From a virus, in the IMG/VR virus record IMGVR_UViG_3300025096_000004, positions 62,001 to 126,000 of that record: a stretch of 64,000 nucleotides of DNA; one strand, 5' to 3'. The position numbers and the translations under genes were made by a program. Below the pieces are notes generated by a model, which did no database searches, was not told the origin of the DNA, and saw only the letters and a program-made list of their open reading frames with translations. This document shows positions 46,462-53,870 of the stretch, in pieces. The first letter of the stretch is position 1; each line of letters begins with the position of its first letter.

Positions 46462-49400
46462 GATAGCTCACTTGGGTGATACCCACATAAGGAACTTGAA
46501 ATATCATCAGGAATACCGGATAATATTCAAGGAACTTTATAAAAAACTCAAAGCGGATAAGCCGGATTATATCGTTCACTGCGGCGATATAGCACATACT
46601 AAAACGCAGTTAAGTCCAGAGTATTTTCAATTAGCCTCCGAGTTCCTCTCGGAGCTTTCTGCTATTGCGCCATTGATTGTCATCCTTGGTAACCACGATG
46701 GCAATTTGAAAAACGAAAGTAGAGAAGACGCAATTACACCAATCGTTAATGCACTGGAGAATCCACAAATCACTCTTTTGAAGGATTCTGGAGAGTATTC
46801 ACCCGAAACCGGTCTAACATTTAATGTTTTGAGCGTTTTCGACAGAGAGAATTGGATCAAGCCGTCATCGGACCAATCAATCAACATAGCTCTATATCAT
46901 GGCTCAATTAGCGGTTGTTTGACCGATACCGGCTGGATTATGTCTCATGGCGAGGATGAAGCAACCATATTTAACGATCATGATTATGCTCTTCTCGGAG
47001 ACATTCACAAGCCTCAGTTTCTCGACTCCAAGCGCAAGGTTGGCTATTGTGGCTCAACCGTTCAGCAGAACTTCGGCGAAGACCAGAACAAGGGCTATAT
47101 GATATGGGAGATCAAAGATAAAGATAATCATGTGGTCTCGCACCATTCGCTCTACCATCCAAAGCCATTTATTACGGTGACTCTTAACACTGACGGGACT
47201 CTACCAGAAGCAGACGTTCCAAAGTATTGCAGACTTCGCTTGGTTACCCCACGAAACCTTCCAATTAGCCAACTTCGGAAAGCCTCTGACATGGCTAGGG
47301 TAAAGTGGCGTCCGTATAGTGTTGCGTTCTTAAACCGTGGAAATGCAACAACTTCTGGGCAAAACTCGGCATCTGCTAACATCACCGAGAATCTCCGAGA
47401 CCTGAAGGTTCAAGAGAAGCATATTCGAGAATACCTCAAGGACTACAACCTTGATGAGGTCATTATCCAAGAGGTGCTTGATCACAATCTCAAATATAAT
47501 CGACTGGCAACTGAGAACGAAGAGATAAGCCGCAATGTTGTATGGCGTGTAAAAGAGATAGAATGGGACAATCTATTCAACTATGGTGGAGGCAATAAAG
47601 TAAATTTTGACAAACTAAGGGGTCTCGTTGGAATTTTTGGAAAAAACTATTCCGGCAAGTCATCGATTATTGATTCGATCTTGTTCACAATGTTTAATTC
47701 AACTTCAAAGGGCGAGCGCAAAAACGTTCATATTATAAATCAAAATAAACAATCAGCAAAGTCTAAGATAAAGATCGAGATTGGTAATGAGTTAGTTGAA
47801 ATATCTCGTAACCTTAATAAGTACGAGAAGAGGTTAAAGGGAAAAGTTACGACAGAGGCAAAAACAGATTTAAACTTTCACAATCATACACTGGGCGAAT
47901 CTATTAATGGCACTTCTCGAAATGAAACTGATGCCAACATCCGCAAAAAGATAGGCACTTTGGATGACTTCCTTTTAACATCAATGGCTTCACAACTTGA
48001 TTCTCTTGCTTTTGTTAAAGAGGGTTCGACCAAACGGAAAGAGATACTTGCAAAGTTTTTGGATCTTGAACTGTTTGACAAGAAGTTTAAATCGGCGAAA
48101 AAAGATGCTTCTGATATGAAGGCTGTGCTTAAGAGGCTGCAAAACAAATCATGGGCTGTTGAGATTGAAAATTCGAAAGCGGCAATGGAACAAATCGGCG
48201 AAGAGGTTGAACAAAAGTCTGCAAAATGCAAAGAACTTAATTCAGTATTGACACGTCGACAGGCAGAGTTAATAGAATTAGAAAAACAAATAGATTCGGT
48301 TCCTGTGGAGCCAATTAACATTGCTGAGATTCAAGGAAAAATACAACAGTTTGAATTCGAGATCCAAGAGAATATAAGAAAGAAACTGGAATACAGAGGC
48401 CGCGCCAAACAAAATGAAGAGCTTGCTGATGAATTAGAAATAGAACTCAAAAACATACCACTTGATAAATTGCAAAAGTTAAAAGAGCGATCATTGGAAT
48501 TAAGTGAAGAAAGGAGAAAAAAACACTCAAAGCACAAATTGTTAAATTCTCAAATTGCAAATTTAGAAAAAAAGCTTGAAATGCTTGAGGGCCACAAATA
48601 TGATCCAAATTGTAAGTATTGTACCGATAACAAGTTTGTTAAGGATGCAAAGGCAGCGCTGGATAGTTTGCCCCAATTGAGAGAGAAAGAGCTAGAACTT
48701 GCTGAAATAGTACAAGGTTTGACCGAAAAACTATCAATTATGGACATATCTGAGATAGAAGAGCGAATTCAAAAATGTGACAAGATCCAAGTAAAAATTG
48801 ATAAATCAAAAGCAGATGCTAAACATCTTCGACATAAGGTTGAAAAGTGTGATCTCACAAACGAGCGCATTAAATCTGATCTTATAGATTTAAGACGTAA
48901 AGAGTCGCTGTATGAAGAGAACAAAGAAACAATTGAGAACCTTGGTACTTTATGCAAGGAACAGATATCTCTTAAAAAGATGATATATAAGAAGCAAGTT
49001 GATTTGGATAATTGCAATTCTAGATTGCAACTCCTTTATATTGATCAAGGCTCGGAGACCACAATATTAAAAAATCTAAAAGAGAACCAACAAGAGCTTG
49101 AAAAAATGGAAAGACAATGGACAGCTTATGATTTGTATATGCAATGCATGCACCCCAATGGTATTCCATATAATATTATTAAACAATCGCTTCCTCTGAT
49201 CAACGAAGAGATAGCAAAGGTATTGGCGAACATTGTCGAATTTGAAACATTTTTTGACAATACCGATGGCAAGCTCGACATTTATATCAAACATCCAAAT
49301 TATGATCCTCGACCTTTATCAATGGGATCGGGAGCAGAGAAGACAATCGCTGCAATGGCAATACGCCTAGCTCTGATTTCAATAACGAATTTACCAAAAT

Positions 49401-49597
49401 CCGAACTATTTATACTTGACGAACCAGCAACAGCTTTAGACCAAGAACATATGGAAGGTTTTATAAGGCTTTTGGATATGATTAAGAATCAATTCAAGAT
49501 CGTTATTCTGATCTCCCACTTGGACTCTCTTAAAGATGTTGTTGATATGACGATTGACATTCAAAAAAATGGCGACTATGCCAAAGTGAGGATTTAA
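46454..49597 (+). CDS. Single-chain Mre11-Rad50 (gp47-gp46-like) fusion
   Basis: One frame of 1047 residues joins two enzymes that are separate proteins in T4 (gp47, 339 residues; gp46, 560) and bacteria (SbcD, SbcC). Residues 1 to about 350 are the Mre11-type metallophosphoesterase: GDTH (Asp9, His11), HCGDIAH (Asp45), LGNHDGN (Asn80, His81), YHGS (His149), GDIHKPQ (His185). Residues about 370-1047 are the Rad50-type ATPase: Walker A GKNYSGKS (396-403), long coiled coils with a CKYC zinc hook (720-723), signature SMGSGAEK (956-963) and Walker B LFILDEPAT (Asp989, Glu990). It should trim DNA ends for recombination-dependent replication. GGAGG precedes the ATG. Confidence 0.93.
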   Translation: MFKIAHLGDTHIRNLKYHQEYRIIFKELYKKLKADKPDYIVHCGDIAHTKTQLSPEYFQLASEFLSELSAIAPLIVILGNHDGNLKNESREDAITPIVNALENPQITLLKDSGEYSPETGLTFNVLSVFDRENWIKPSSDQSINIALYHGSISGCLTDTGWIMSHGEDEATIFNDHDYALLGDIHKPQFLDSKRKVGYCGSTVQQNFGEDQNKGYMIWEIKDKDNHVVSHHSLYHPKPFITVTLNTDGTLPEADVPKYCRLRLVTPRNLPISQLRKASDMARVKWRPYSVAFLNRGNATTSGQNSASANITENLRDLKVQEKHIREYLKDYNLDEVIIQEVLDHNLKYNRLATENEEISRNVVWRVKEIEWDNLFNYGGGNKVNFDKLRGLVGIFGKNYSGKSSIIDSILFTMFNSTSKGERKNVHIINQNKQSAKSKIKIEIGNELVEISRNLNKYEKRLKGKVTTEAKTDLNFHNHTLGESINGTSRNETDANIRKKIGTLDDFLLTSMASQLDSLAFVKEGSTKRKEILAKFLDLELFDKKFKSAKKDASDMKAVLKRLQNKSWAVEIENSKAAMEQIGEEVEQKSAKCKELNSVLTRRQAELIELEKQIDSVPVEPINIAEIQGKIQQFEFEIQENIRKKLEYRGRAKQNEELADELEIELKNIPLDKLQKLKERSLELSEERRKKHSKHKLLNSQIANLEKKLEMLEGHKYDPNCKYCTDNKFVKDAKAALDSLPQLREKELELAEIVQGLTEKLSIMDISEIEERIQKCDKIQVKIDKSKADAKHLRHKVEKCDLTNERIKSDLIDLRRKESLYEENKETIENLGTLCKEQISLKKMIYKKQVDLDNCNSRLQLLYIDQGSETTILKNLKENQQELEKMERQWTAYDLYMQCMHPNGIPYNIIKQSLPLINEEIAKVLANIVEFETFFDNTDGKLDIYIKHPNYDPRPLSMGSGAEKTIAAMAIRLALISITNLPKSELFILDEPATALDQEHMEGFIRLLDMIKNQFKIVILISHLDSLKDVVDMTIDIQKNGDYAKVRI

Positions 49598-49852
49598 ATG
49601 ATGAGTGAAAGCGAAAGAGAAAGTCTGGTCGAGGACATTAAAAAAGAATTGTACCTTGACAACAAAGACAAAGGCATGTTAGATGCCATTCAAGAGAAGA
49701 TGATAAGCAGAAAGCTTTTGGTTTTCTTAACTGCAACTGGCCTTATGTATTGGTCAGATCTTGACCCTGAAACTTGGGGTATGATTGCTGTTATGTATAT
49801 TACTGGACAATCTGTTATTGATGCAGTTAAAGCATGGAAATGGGGCTCCTAA
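49598..49852 (+). CDS. Two-helix membrane protein, possible holin
   Basis: An 84-residue protein (a second ATG follows directly at 49601). After a charged N-terminus come two hydrophobic segments, about residues 39-53 (KLLVFLTATGLMYW) and 59-78 (TWGMIAVMYITGQSVIDAV), separated by an acidic turn; the end is short and basic. This size and layout suit a small phage holin, but no family match is certain and no endolysin is adjacent. The two following genes also encode membrane-anchored coiled coils, so a lysis cassette is possible. It could instead be any small membrane protein. Confidence 0.55.
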   Translation: MMSESERESLVEDIKKELYLDNKDKGMLDAIQEKMISRKLLVFLTATGLMYWSDLDPETWGMIAVMYITGQSVIDAVKAWKWGS

Positions 49853-49855
49853 TCA

Positions 49856-50257
49856 ATGTGGTGGCTTGCAGCTAAAAAGTGGCTCAAGATATCTGCTATA
49901 TGGTGCAGGCAACACTGGCGATGGGTCGTTTTAGGCGGCTTTGCGCTAGTGATGTATTATTTTGGGAGAAAGGCCTCTAAAGCCCAACTGATTCAAGCCA
50001 AGCTTGCTCTTAAATCATATGAAGCCGAAAAAGCTGCAATTGAGCGAGCCCATGCAAAAGAAGTCGAAGATATAAAAAAAGCACAGGCTAATTACTCTAA
50101 AGCTTTGGCACACATAAGCCAAAGATATTCTGGAGAGACCAATTCTTTAAAAATCAAAGAAGAGAAGAAGATTCGAGATATGATCAAGAAAGCTAAGGAT
50201 GATCCTGAAGAAGTTGATAGGATCTTAGAACAAGAACTGGGAATTAAAAAAATATGA
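49856..50257 (+). CDS. Membrane-anchored coiled-coil protein, spanin-like
   Basis: A 133-residue protein. A Trp-rich N-terminus and one hydrophobic segment (about 22-36, WRWVVLGGFALVMYY) precede a long charged coiled coil (40-133; EAEKAAIERAHAKEVEDIKKA). Type II anchoring with a periplasmic coil is the layout of inner-membrane spanins (Rz) of Gram-negative phages, but many phage proteins look like this and no partner lipoprotein is seen. It lies 3 bases after the holin-like gene without an obvious Shine-Dalgarno, suggesting translational coupling, and overlaps the next small gene by ATGA. Confidence 0.6.
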   Translation: MWWLAAKKWLKISAIWCRQHWRWVVLGGFALVMYYFGRKASKAQLIQAKLALKSYEAEKAAIERAHAKEVEDIKKAQANYSKALAHISQRYSGETNSLKIKEEKKIRDMIKKAKDDPEEVDRILEQELGIKKI

Positions 50258-50424
50258 AAATCGATATTAAAACAATGATGTCTATCTTGGCAGCATCCGC
50301 CATCCTCGGCGGTTTTTATTATACAACTCAACATCGGCTTGATCTTCTTGAGGCAGACATTGCAGACCTTGAGACTGAAATTACGAAGGTCCGCAAAATT
50401 GCAAACAGGAAAAACAAACAATGA
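50254..50424 (+). CDS. Short single-pass membrane protein (56 residues)
   Basis: A small frame that fills an otherwise empty 163-base gap: its ATG overlaps the previous stop (ATGA) and its TGA overlaps the next ATG (ATGA), which strongly supports translation. It has a short charged start, one hydrophobic segment (residues 9-24, MSILAASAILGGFYYT), then a heptad-like acidic/Leu helix (RLDLLEADIADLETEITKV) and a basic end. It has the same plan as its upstream neighbour in miniature. Function unknown; it could be a partner in the possible lysis set. Confidence 0.7.
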   Translation: MKIDIKTMMSILAASAILGGFYYTTQHRLDLLEADIADLETEITKVRKIANRKNKQ

Positions 50425-51233
50425 AATTATCAAAAGAGCAGCTTAACCATATTATCAAAGAAGAACTACAGGGACAGATTCAGGATATAAAAGCAAAATT
50501 GATGACTATCGATGCCTCGGGAGATCCGAATGCTAAGGGTTGGAAATATTGGAAATATGCAGGTAGCGGCCCAAGTGATTTCGAAATAGTAGATAGCTAT
50601 CTTAAAGCATCCGGTGAGCCCGGTCTTTCAAGCCCCGACACTGATCGAACCCCAAGCGAAGAGGAAGAACAGCAATGGGGGAATTCAATGGATGATGTAT
50701 TCGCGTCTATGCATACCAAATTGAACAAAGAATCCAAACAAATGAAATTAACAAAAGAACAACTTGCAAATATCATCAAAGATGAACTTGCGAAGACACT
50801 AAAAGAATATGGCCCATTTGGTTCTGCGATGGAACATTCTCTTTACGACAAGGTCAAATCAAACATTCAAAGGATTTCCCATGATGGATCCAAAGGTCTG
50901 GAAGTTCGGAAACATGTAACATTGTTGCAGAAACTGGAAGACAGCAGTTGGGACCCTGATGAATTCAACAACCCAGAGACAGCACACGGAGTGTGGACGG
51001 ATGTTTTTATGGACACCATGAATGATACCTATTGGGATGGCAAACAAGAAGTTGATATTAGATTTTCAACACCGGAAATAGAGGAAATGTGTCCTGACTG
51101 CGGCCCCGTCTGGGACCAAGTGGTGAGAGATAACGGAATGGACGGCCCCGGCTACGGCTCAGAACAAGAACCATGGTCCGACATCGTCGACGCTGTGAAA
51201 GAGAAGAACCCACAATATAAGGATTTTGAATAA
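50421..51233 (+). CDS. Protein with two KEQL-type leader peptides, probable head protein
   Basis: A 270-residue acidic protein. It starts with MKLSKEQLNHIIKEEL, and residue 108 begins a second full leader, MKLTKEQLANIIKDEL, at nucleotide 50742, so the frame looks like two former genes joined in frame. The same leader opens genes at 51233, 51492, 58812 and 59593. It is an amphipathic helix ending in IKEE, which fits the (L/I)xE rule of T4-type prohead proteases, so I infer a capsid-targeting peptide. The C-terminal part (150-270) is acidic with CPDCGP (233-238) and no recognised domain. Confidence 0.65.
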   Translation: MKLSKEQLNHIIKEELQGQIQDIKAKLMTIDASGDPNAKGWKYWKYAGSGPSDFEIVDSYLKASGEPGLSSPDTDRTPSEEEEQQWGNSMDDVFASMHTKLNKESKQMKLTKEQLANIIKDELAKTLKEYGPFGSAMEHSLYDKVKSNIQRISHDGSKGLEVRKHVTLLQKLEDSSWDPDEFNNPETAHGVWTDVFMDTMNDTYWDGKQEVDIRFSTPEIEEMCPDCGPVWDQVVRDNGMDGPGYGSEQEPWSDIVDAVKEKNPQYKDFE

Positions 51234-51490
51234 TGAAACTAACAAAAGAACAACTTGCGAAGATTATTAAAGAAGAGATAGGACAGATGGCAGAAGCTGG
51301 CCGCTATGGCCTTGGTTCACAAAGGCCCGATTCCTCTTTCAATGAATTGCCCGATGAACCAACAACAATGTCGGGAGCCGAATCAGCAAATGATTTGCGA
51401 ACAGCTATTGCACAGTTTGTCGCAGACAATCCACAACTCTCAGACCCCAAAGCAACAATCATGGCTATTATAGATGAGGCATTGAGATAA
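51233..51490 (+). CDS. Small protein with KEQL-type leader
   Basis: An 85-residue protein. MKLTKEQLAKIIKEEI is followed by a Gly/Ser/Pro/Asp-rich segment and a short helix (SANDLRTAIAQFVADNPQL). The first 44 bases are nearly identical to those of the next gene, including 38 identical bases. Possible prohead-protease sites are IKE and the following EE. The small size and disordered middle would suit an internal head protein. The ATG overlaps the preceding stop by one base. Confidence 0.6.
   Translation: MKLTKEQLAKIIKEEIGQMAEAGRYGLGSQRPDSSFNELPDEPTTMSGAESANDLRTAIAQFVADNPQLSDPKATIMAIIDEALR
51239..51276 (+). repeat. 38-base direct repeat, copy 1 (leader coding)
   Basis: 38 bases starting CTAACAAAAGAACAACTTGC are identical at 51239-51276 and 51498-51535, spaced by 259 bases. 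Both encode LTKEQLAKIIKEE. Identity at synonymous positions indicates recent duplication or gene conversion. Confidence 0.9.
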
Positions 51491-51491
51491 G

Positions 51492-51905
51492 GTGAAGCTA
51501 ACAAAAGAACAACTTGCGAAGATTATTAAAGAAGAATATGCCAATGTTAAAGAATCGTGGCAACAAAAGATGTTCGGCGGAGAAGAGGAAATAATTCCAC
51601 CATCCGAACCCGCCCCCGCTTCTAAAGAATCTGAGAGTTGGAAGACTCTCGAAAGACTTGTGAGAGCTACCAACAAAGAATTTCCTGAATTGAATTTGGG
51701 CTTCCCTCTGCTTCGTAAATTTTACAAACTACACCGAGCCCATGGCCGCCAAGATATAGGATGGAGATTGCCAAAGATCACACAAATCATTCCAATGGAA
51801 GGTGGCCGATACGACATAGTATTCGCCGATGGCACCCAAGAAGTGTATCAAGATCGCTTTACTGACAGGGGCCACCGTGGAAGCGCTTTCCGAAGTACTT
51901 ATTAG
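51492..51905 (+). CDS. Protein with KEQL-type leader, GTG start
   Basis: A 137-residue protein that starts with GTG one base after the preceding stop. The leader KLTKEQLAKIIKEEY is followed by a Pro/Glu-rich linker (EEEIIPPSEPAPASKESES) and a compact domain (about 48-137) with GRQDIGWRLPKITQIIPMEG and YDIVFADGTQEVYQDRF, probably beta-rich. No family recognised. GTG instead of ATG suggests it is made at a lower level than its neighbours. Likely head-associated by its leader. Confidence 0.6.
   Translation: MKLTKEQLAKIIKEEYANVKESWQQKMFGGEEEIIPPSEPAPASKESESWKTLERLVRATNKEFPELNLGFPLLRKFYKLHRAHGRQDIGWRLPKITQIIPMEGGRYDIVFADGTQEVYQDRFTDRGHRGSAFRSTY
51498..51535 (+). repeat. 38-base direct repeat, copy 2 (leader coding)
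   Basis: Second copy of the repeat at 51239-51276, in the same reading phase relative to its gene. Confidence 0.9.
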
Positions 51906-51952
51906 ATGAGCTTCGAGGTCATAAAAGAAAAAAATCTTTTTGAAAAAATATG

Positions 51953-51981
51953 TTGCACAAATCGTATAACCATGTTATATT
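51953..51981 (+). promoter_or_regulatory. Host-type sigma70 promoter P3 (extended -10)
   Basis: A weak -35 TTGCAC (51953-51958), 17-base spacer and TATATT (51976-51981) preceded by TGT. The 17 bases TGTTATATTATTATTAT (51973-51989) are identical to promoter P2. Here the expected start, about 51988, leaves a 35-base leader containing GAGGAGG before the ATG at 52023. The 117-base gap holds nothing else convincing. Confidence 0.65.
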
Positions 51982-52022
51982 ATTATTATTACTTAAATTG
52001 TCTAATGTATAGAGGAGGATAG

Positions 52023-52448
52023 ATGAAAAGTTTTGTTTTAGCGTTCTTATTGGTTTACTCGCCACCTGCCAACGCAGAAGAGCCGGTGTTCACCCCACTT
52101 AAAAAAGGTCAAAAAGCCCCTTTCGATGGGAGGTTGTTTAATAACGCAGCCGTTTCTAAATTCATTATAGAAGACAGGCTAAAGGTCGAACAGTGTAATG
52201 TTCAAATCGAATATGAAGTTGGAAAAGCAAATGCCGCCTCAAAATATCAATTTGATCTCCATTCAGCAAAGTGTGAAGCTGACGACCACAGACTTCAAGA
52301 TATGATAGCCATTCGAGACGACGAGATAAAGTTTTTGAGAAAGTCATATGAGCCCCCGAAACACCAATGGTGGCTCGCCGGTGGATTTGTGGTTGGAGCA
52401 GCCTCCGCCATCGGCATCATGTATGCTGTTGCTCCGGGACTACGATGA
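52023..52448 (+). CDS. Exported protein with C-terminal membrane anchor, spanin-like
   Basis: A 141-residue protein with GAGGAGG before the ATG. The N-terminal signal peptide MKSFVLAFLLVYSPPANA is probably cut after Ala18 (no lipobox Cys). The periplasmic part begins with KKGQKAPFDGRLFNN, a GxxAPFxGxLxxxxA motif I know from small phage membrane proteins, then a helical stretch, and ends in a transmembrane helix (about 115-136, WWLAGGFVVGAASAIGIMYAV). Signal at one end and anchor at the other resembles unimolecular spanins, but the lipid-anchor Cys is absent. It is driven by its own host-type promoter P3 and overlaps the next gene by ATGA. Confidence 0.65.
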   Translation: MKSFVLAFLLVYSPPANAEEPVFTPLKKGQKAPFDGRLFNNAAVSKFIIEDRLKVEQCNVQIEYEVGKANAASKYQFDLHSAKCEADDHRLQDMIAIRDDEIKFLRKSYEPPKHQWWLAGGFVVGAASAIGIMYAVAPGLR

Positions 52449-52822
52449 AGGAAAAAGATCCCAACTATGTTGCAAAGGTGGAACAAGCCATAGCGAAGAA
52501 ATATGGCGAAGAAACAATTCAACACCCAAAGAAAGATTGGACGAATGAAAAAGAAAAGGAATACCTTGAGCAACAAAAACAATTACACTTCAAAGATATT
52601 CAAGAAGAAGATATTGACAAAGTTCAAGTAAATGGAGTTTTTGTTCCCAAAAAACTAATTAAGAAGAACTCTAATCGTTCTTGTCCCGTTTGTAATATAT
52701 ATTCATTCAAGTCAAACGATGATGTGTATATGTCAAAGTTTGAGTGTTGTGAAAAGTGTTATATCCAATGGGTCGAAGGTCGAGAAGAACGTTGGAAAAC
52801 CGGATGGAGACCAAATAACTAA
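52445..52822 (+). CDS. Zinc-ribbon protein of the packaging cluster
   Basis: A 125-residue protein; the ATG overlaps the previous stop (ATGA), and longer in-frame starts lie inside the preceding gene. The N-terminal half is charged and helical; the C-terminal half has a four-cysteine ribbon: Cys80-x2-Cys83, then FECCEKC with Cys101/102 and Cys105, followed by YIQWVEGREERWKTGWRP. I associate this ribbon and the EGREERWKxGWRP end with proteins near the terminase in large aquatic phages. It might act in packaging, for example as a small-terminase-like DNA-binding protein, but this is inference. Its stop overlaps the next ATG by one base. Confidence 0.65.
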   Translation: MKEKDPNYVAKVEQAIAKKYGEETIQHPKKDWTNEKEKEYLEQQKQLHFKDIQEEDIDKVQVNGVFVPKKLIKKNSNRSCPVCNIYSFKSNDDVYMSKFECCEKCYIQWVEGREERWKTGWRPNN

Positions 52823-53295
52823 TGGCAACAAAAGTAACAGCATCAACTTTAAAAGTATCTGTTAAAGAGGAAATCACTCTTAACGGCAAGAAACATGAAT
52901 ACCGCCATGAGCAGTCCATTGCTGATATCAATATGATTTCACAGCGAATTGTGAGAGTTCCGTACACTGGTACTGAAATAATTTTATCATTTGGAAGTGC
53001 GATTGGTGCCGGCACATATATTGCAGGAGACGTAAAGTATATTCGCGTAACAAATTTAGATGATGCTAATTTTGTTAAATTGGGACTACTTGATTCCGGC
53101 GCTGGTGATCGAGCTTATTTTAAACTTGAAAAGGGCGATACTATGATTTTTCACAATACAAAATTAGAGGCAAAAGCAGATACTAGCGGTGCATGGGTTG
53201 CTTTTGCGGATATTGAATCAATTAACGCGATAGCAGATTCCACCCTCGCCATCCCCGTCGATATAGAAGTTTTCGTTGCATCAAGTCAAAGTTAA
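52822..53295 (+). CDS. Probable small structural protein (beta-sandwich)
   Basis: A 157-residue protein with almost entirely beta-type text (RIVRVPYTGTEIILSFGSA; GDVKYIRVTNLDDANFVKLGLLD; LEKGDTMIFHNTKLEAKAD). No Cys, signal or enzyme motif. Such compact beta proteins commonly decorate capsids or close the neck. The pattern 'xxLxxGxxxxFxxxKLxxx' recalls the two proteins at 63114 and 63520, but similarity is weak. It lies between the zinc-ribbon gene and the pre-terminase gene. Confidence 0.6.
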   Translation: MATKVTASTLKVSVKEEITLNGKKHEYRHEQSIADINMISQRIVRVPYTGTEIILSFGSAIGAGTYIAGDVKYIRVTNLDDANFVKLGLLDSGAGDRAYFKLEKGDTMIFHNTKLEAKADTSGAWVAFADIESINAIADSTLAIPVDIEVFVASSQS

Positions 53296-53309
53296 GGAGA
53301 AACTAAATA

Positions 53310-53861
53310 ATGGCTAATTCAGAAATGTTAAAAGTAGTACAAGGACTGGCACAAGCCGTCTCCGATATTAAAGCAAACGGTCACGATGAACGTTACGCTT
53401 ATGATGGCGAAGCTCGCACAGTTGGTCTCAAAAGAGAAGAGGGAGACATTATTCTTGATAAAAGAGTTAATGATGGTTTTACTGTTAAATTTGTGGGCCA
53501 TATGCTTTGCATTCACTATCAAGCTGACATTATGTTAAAAGATATTTATGGTGGCAAGTTTGAAAATGAAATGCAACTTATGATCAATCAAGTTAAAAAG
53601 GCAATTCAAAAAGAATATAAAAAGGTTACTGGCGATTCAGTCACTTTAACTGGCGTTGACGAACCATATATTTTGGCTTCTTCAGTATCAAGGGTTCGCT
53701 CCTTTGTCCAAGCTCATCAATATTTTAAAATTTCTGGAATCAAAGAAAACGAGTATACTGGTGGCTCCGAAGATCGAAAAATTGAAGACTCATGGCGAAA
53801 ATTTTTAGACCTTGATAATAAAAATAAGCGACCACCCAACGACACAAGACCAAAATCATGA
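53310..53861 (+). CDS. Conserved protein before terminase, unknown
   Basis: A 183-residue protein with AAGGAGA upstream. It is mixed alpha/beta (VQGLAQAVSDIKANG; VNDGFTVKFVGHMLCIHYQ; MQLMINQVKKAIQKEYKKVTG) and has a charged, Pro-ending tail. The fold could be that of a tail-terminator or neck protein, since an early helix, then strands, then a long helix and strands is a common plan there, but I cannot prove it. It stands 9 bases before the terminase, the usual place of a small terminase subunit; no helix-turn-helix is obvious. Confidence 0.6.
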   Translation: MANSEMLKVVQGLAQAVSDIKANGHDERYAYDGEARTVGLKREEGDIILDKRVNDGFTVKFVGHMLCIHYQADIMLKDIYGGKFENEMQLMINQVKKAIQKEYKKVTGDSVTLTGVDEPYILASSVSRVRSFVQAHQYFKISGIKENEYTGGSEDRKIEDSWRKFLDLDNKNKRPPNDTRPKS

Positions 53862-53870
53862 TGAGAGATT

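Noticed and set aside
51906-52022. 38-codon frame exactly filling the gap before the signal-peptide gene
   Set aside because: It has no ribosome site, contains a run of Tyr codons formed by the promoter repeat, and covers promoter P3 and the next gene's Shine-Dalgarno.
52367-52444. Upstream extension of the zinc-ribbon protein
   Set aside because: It would overlap the coding end of the signal-peptide gene, including its membrane helix; the ATGA-coupled start at 52445 is typical for this genome.
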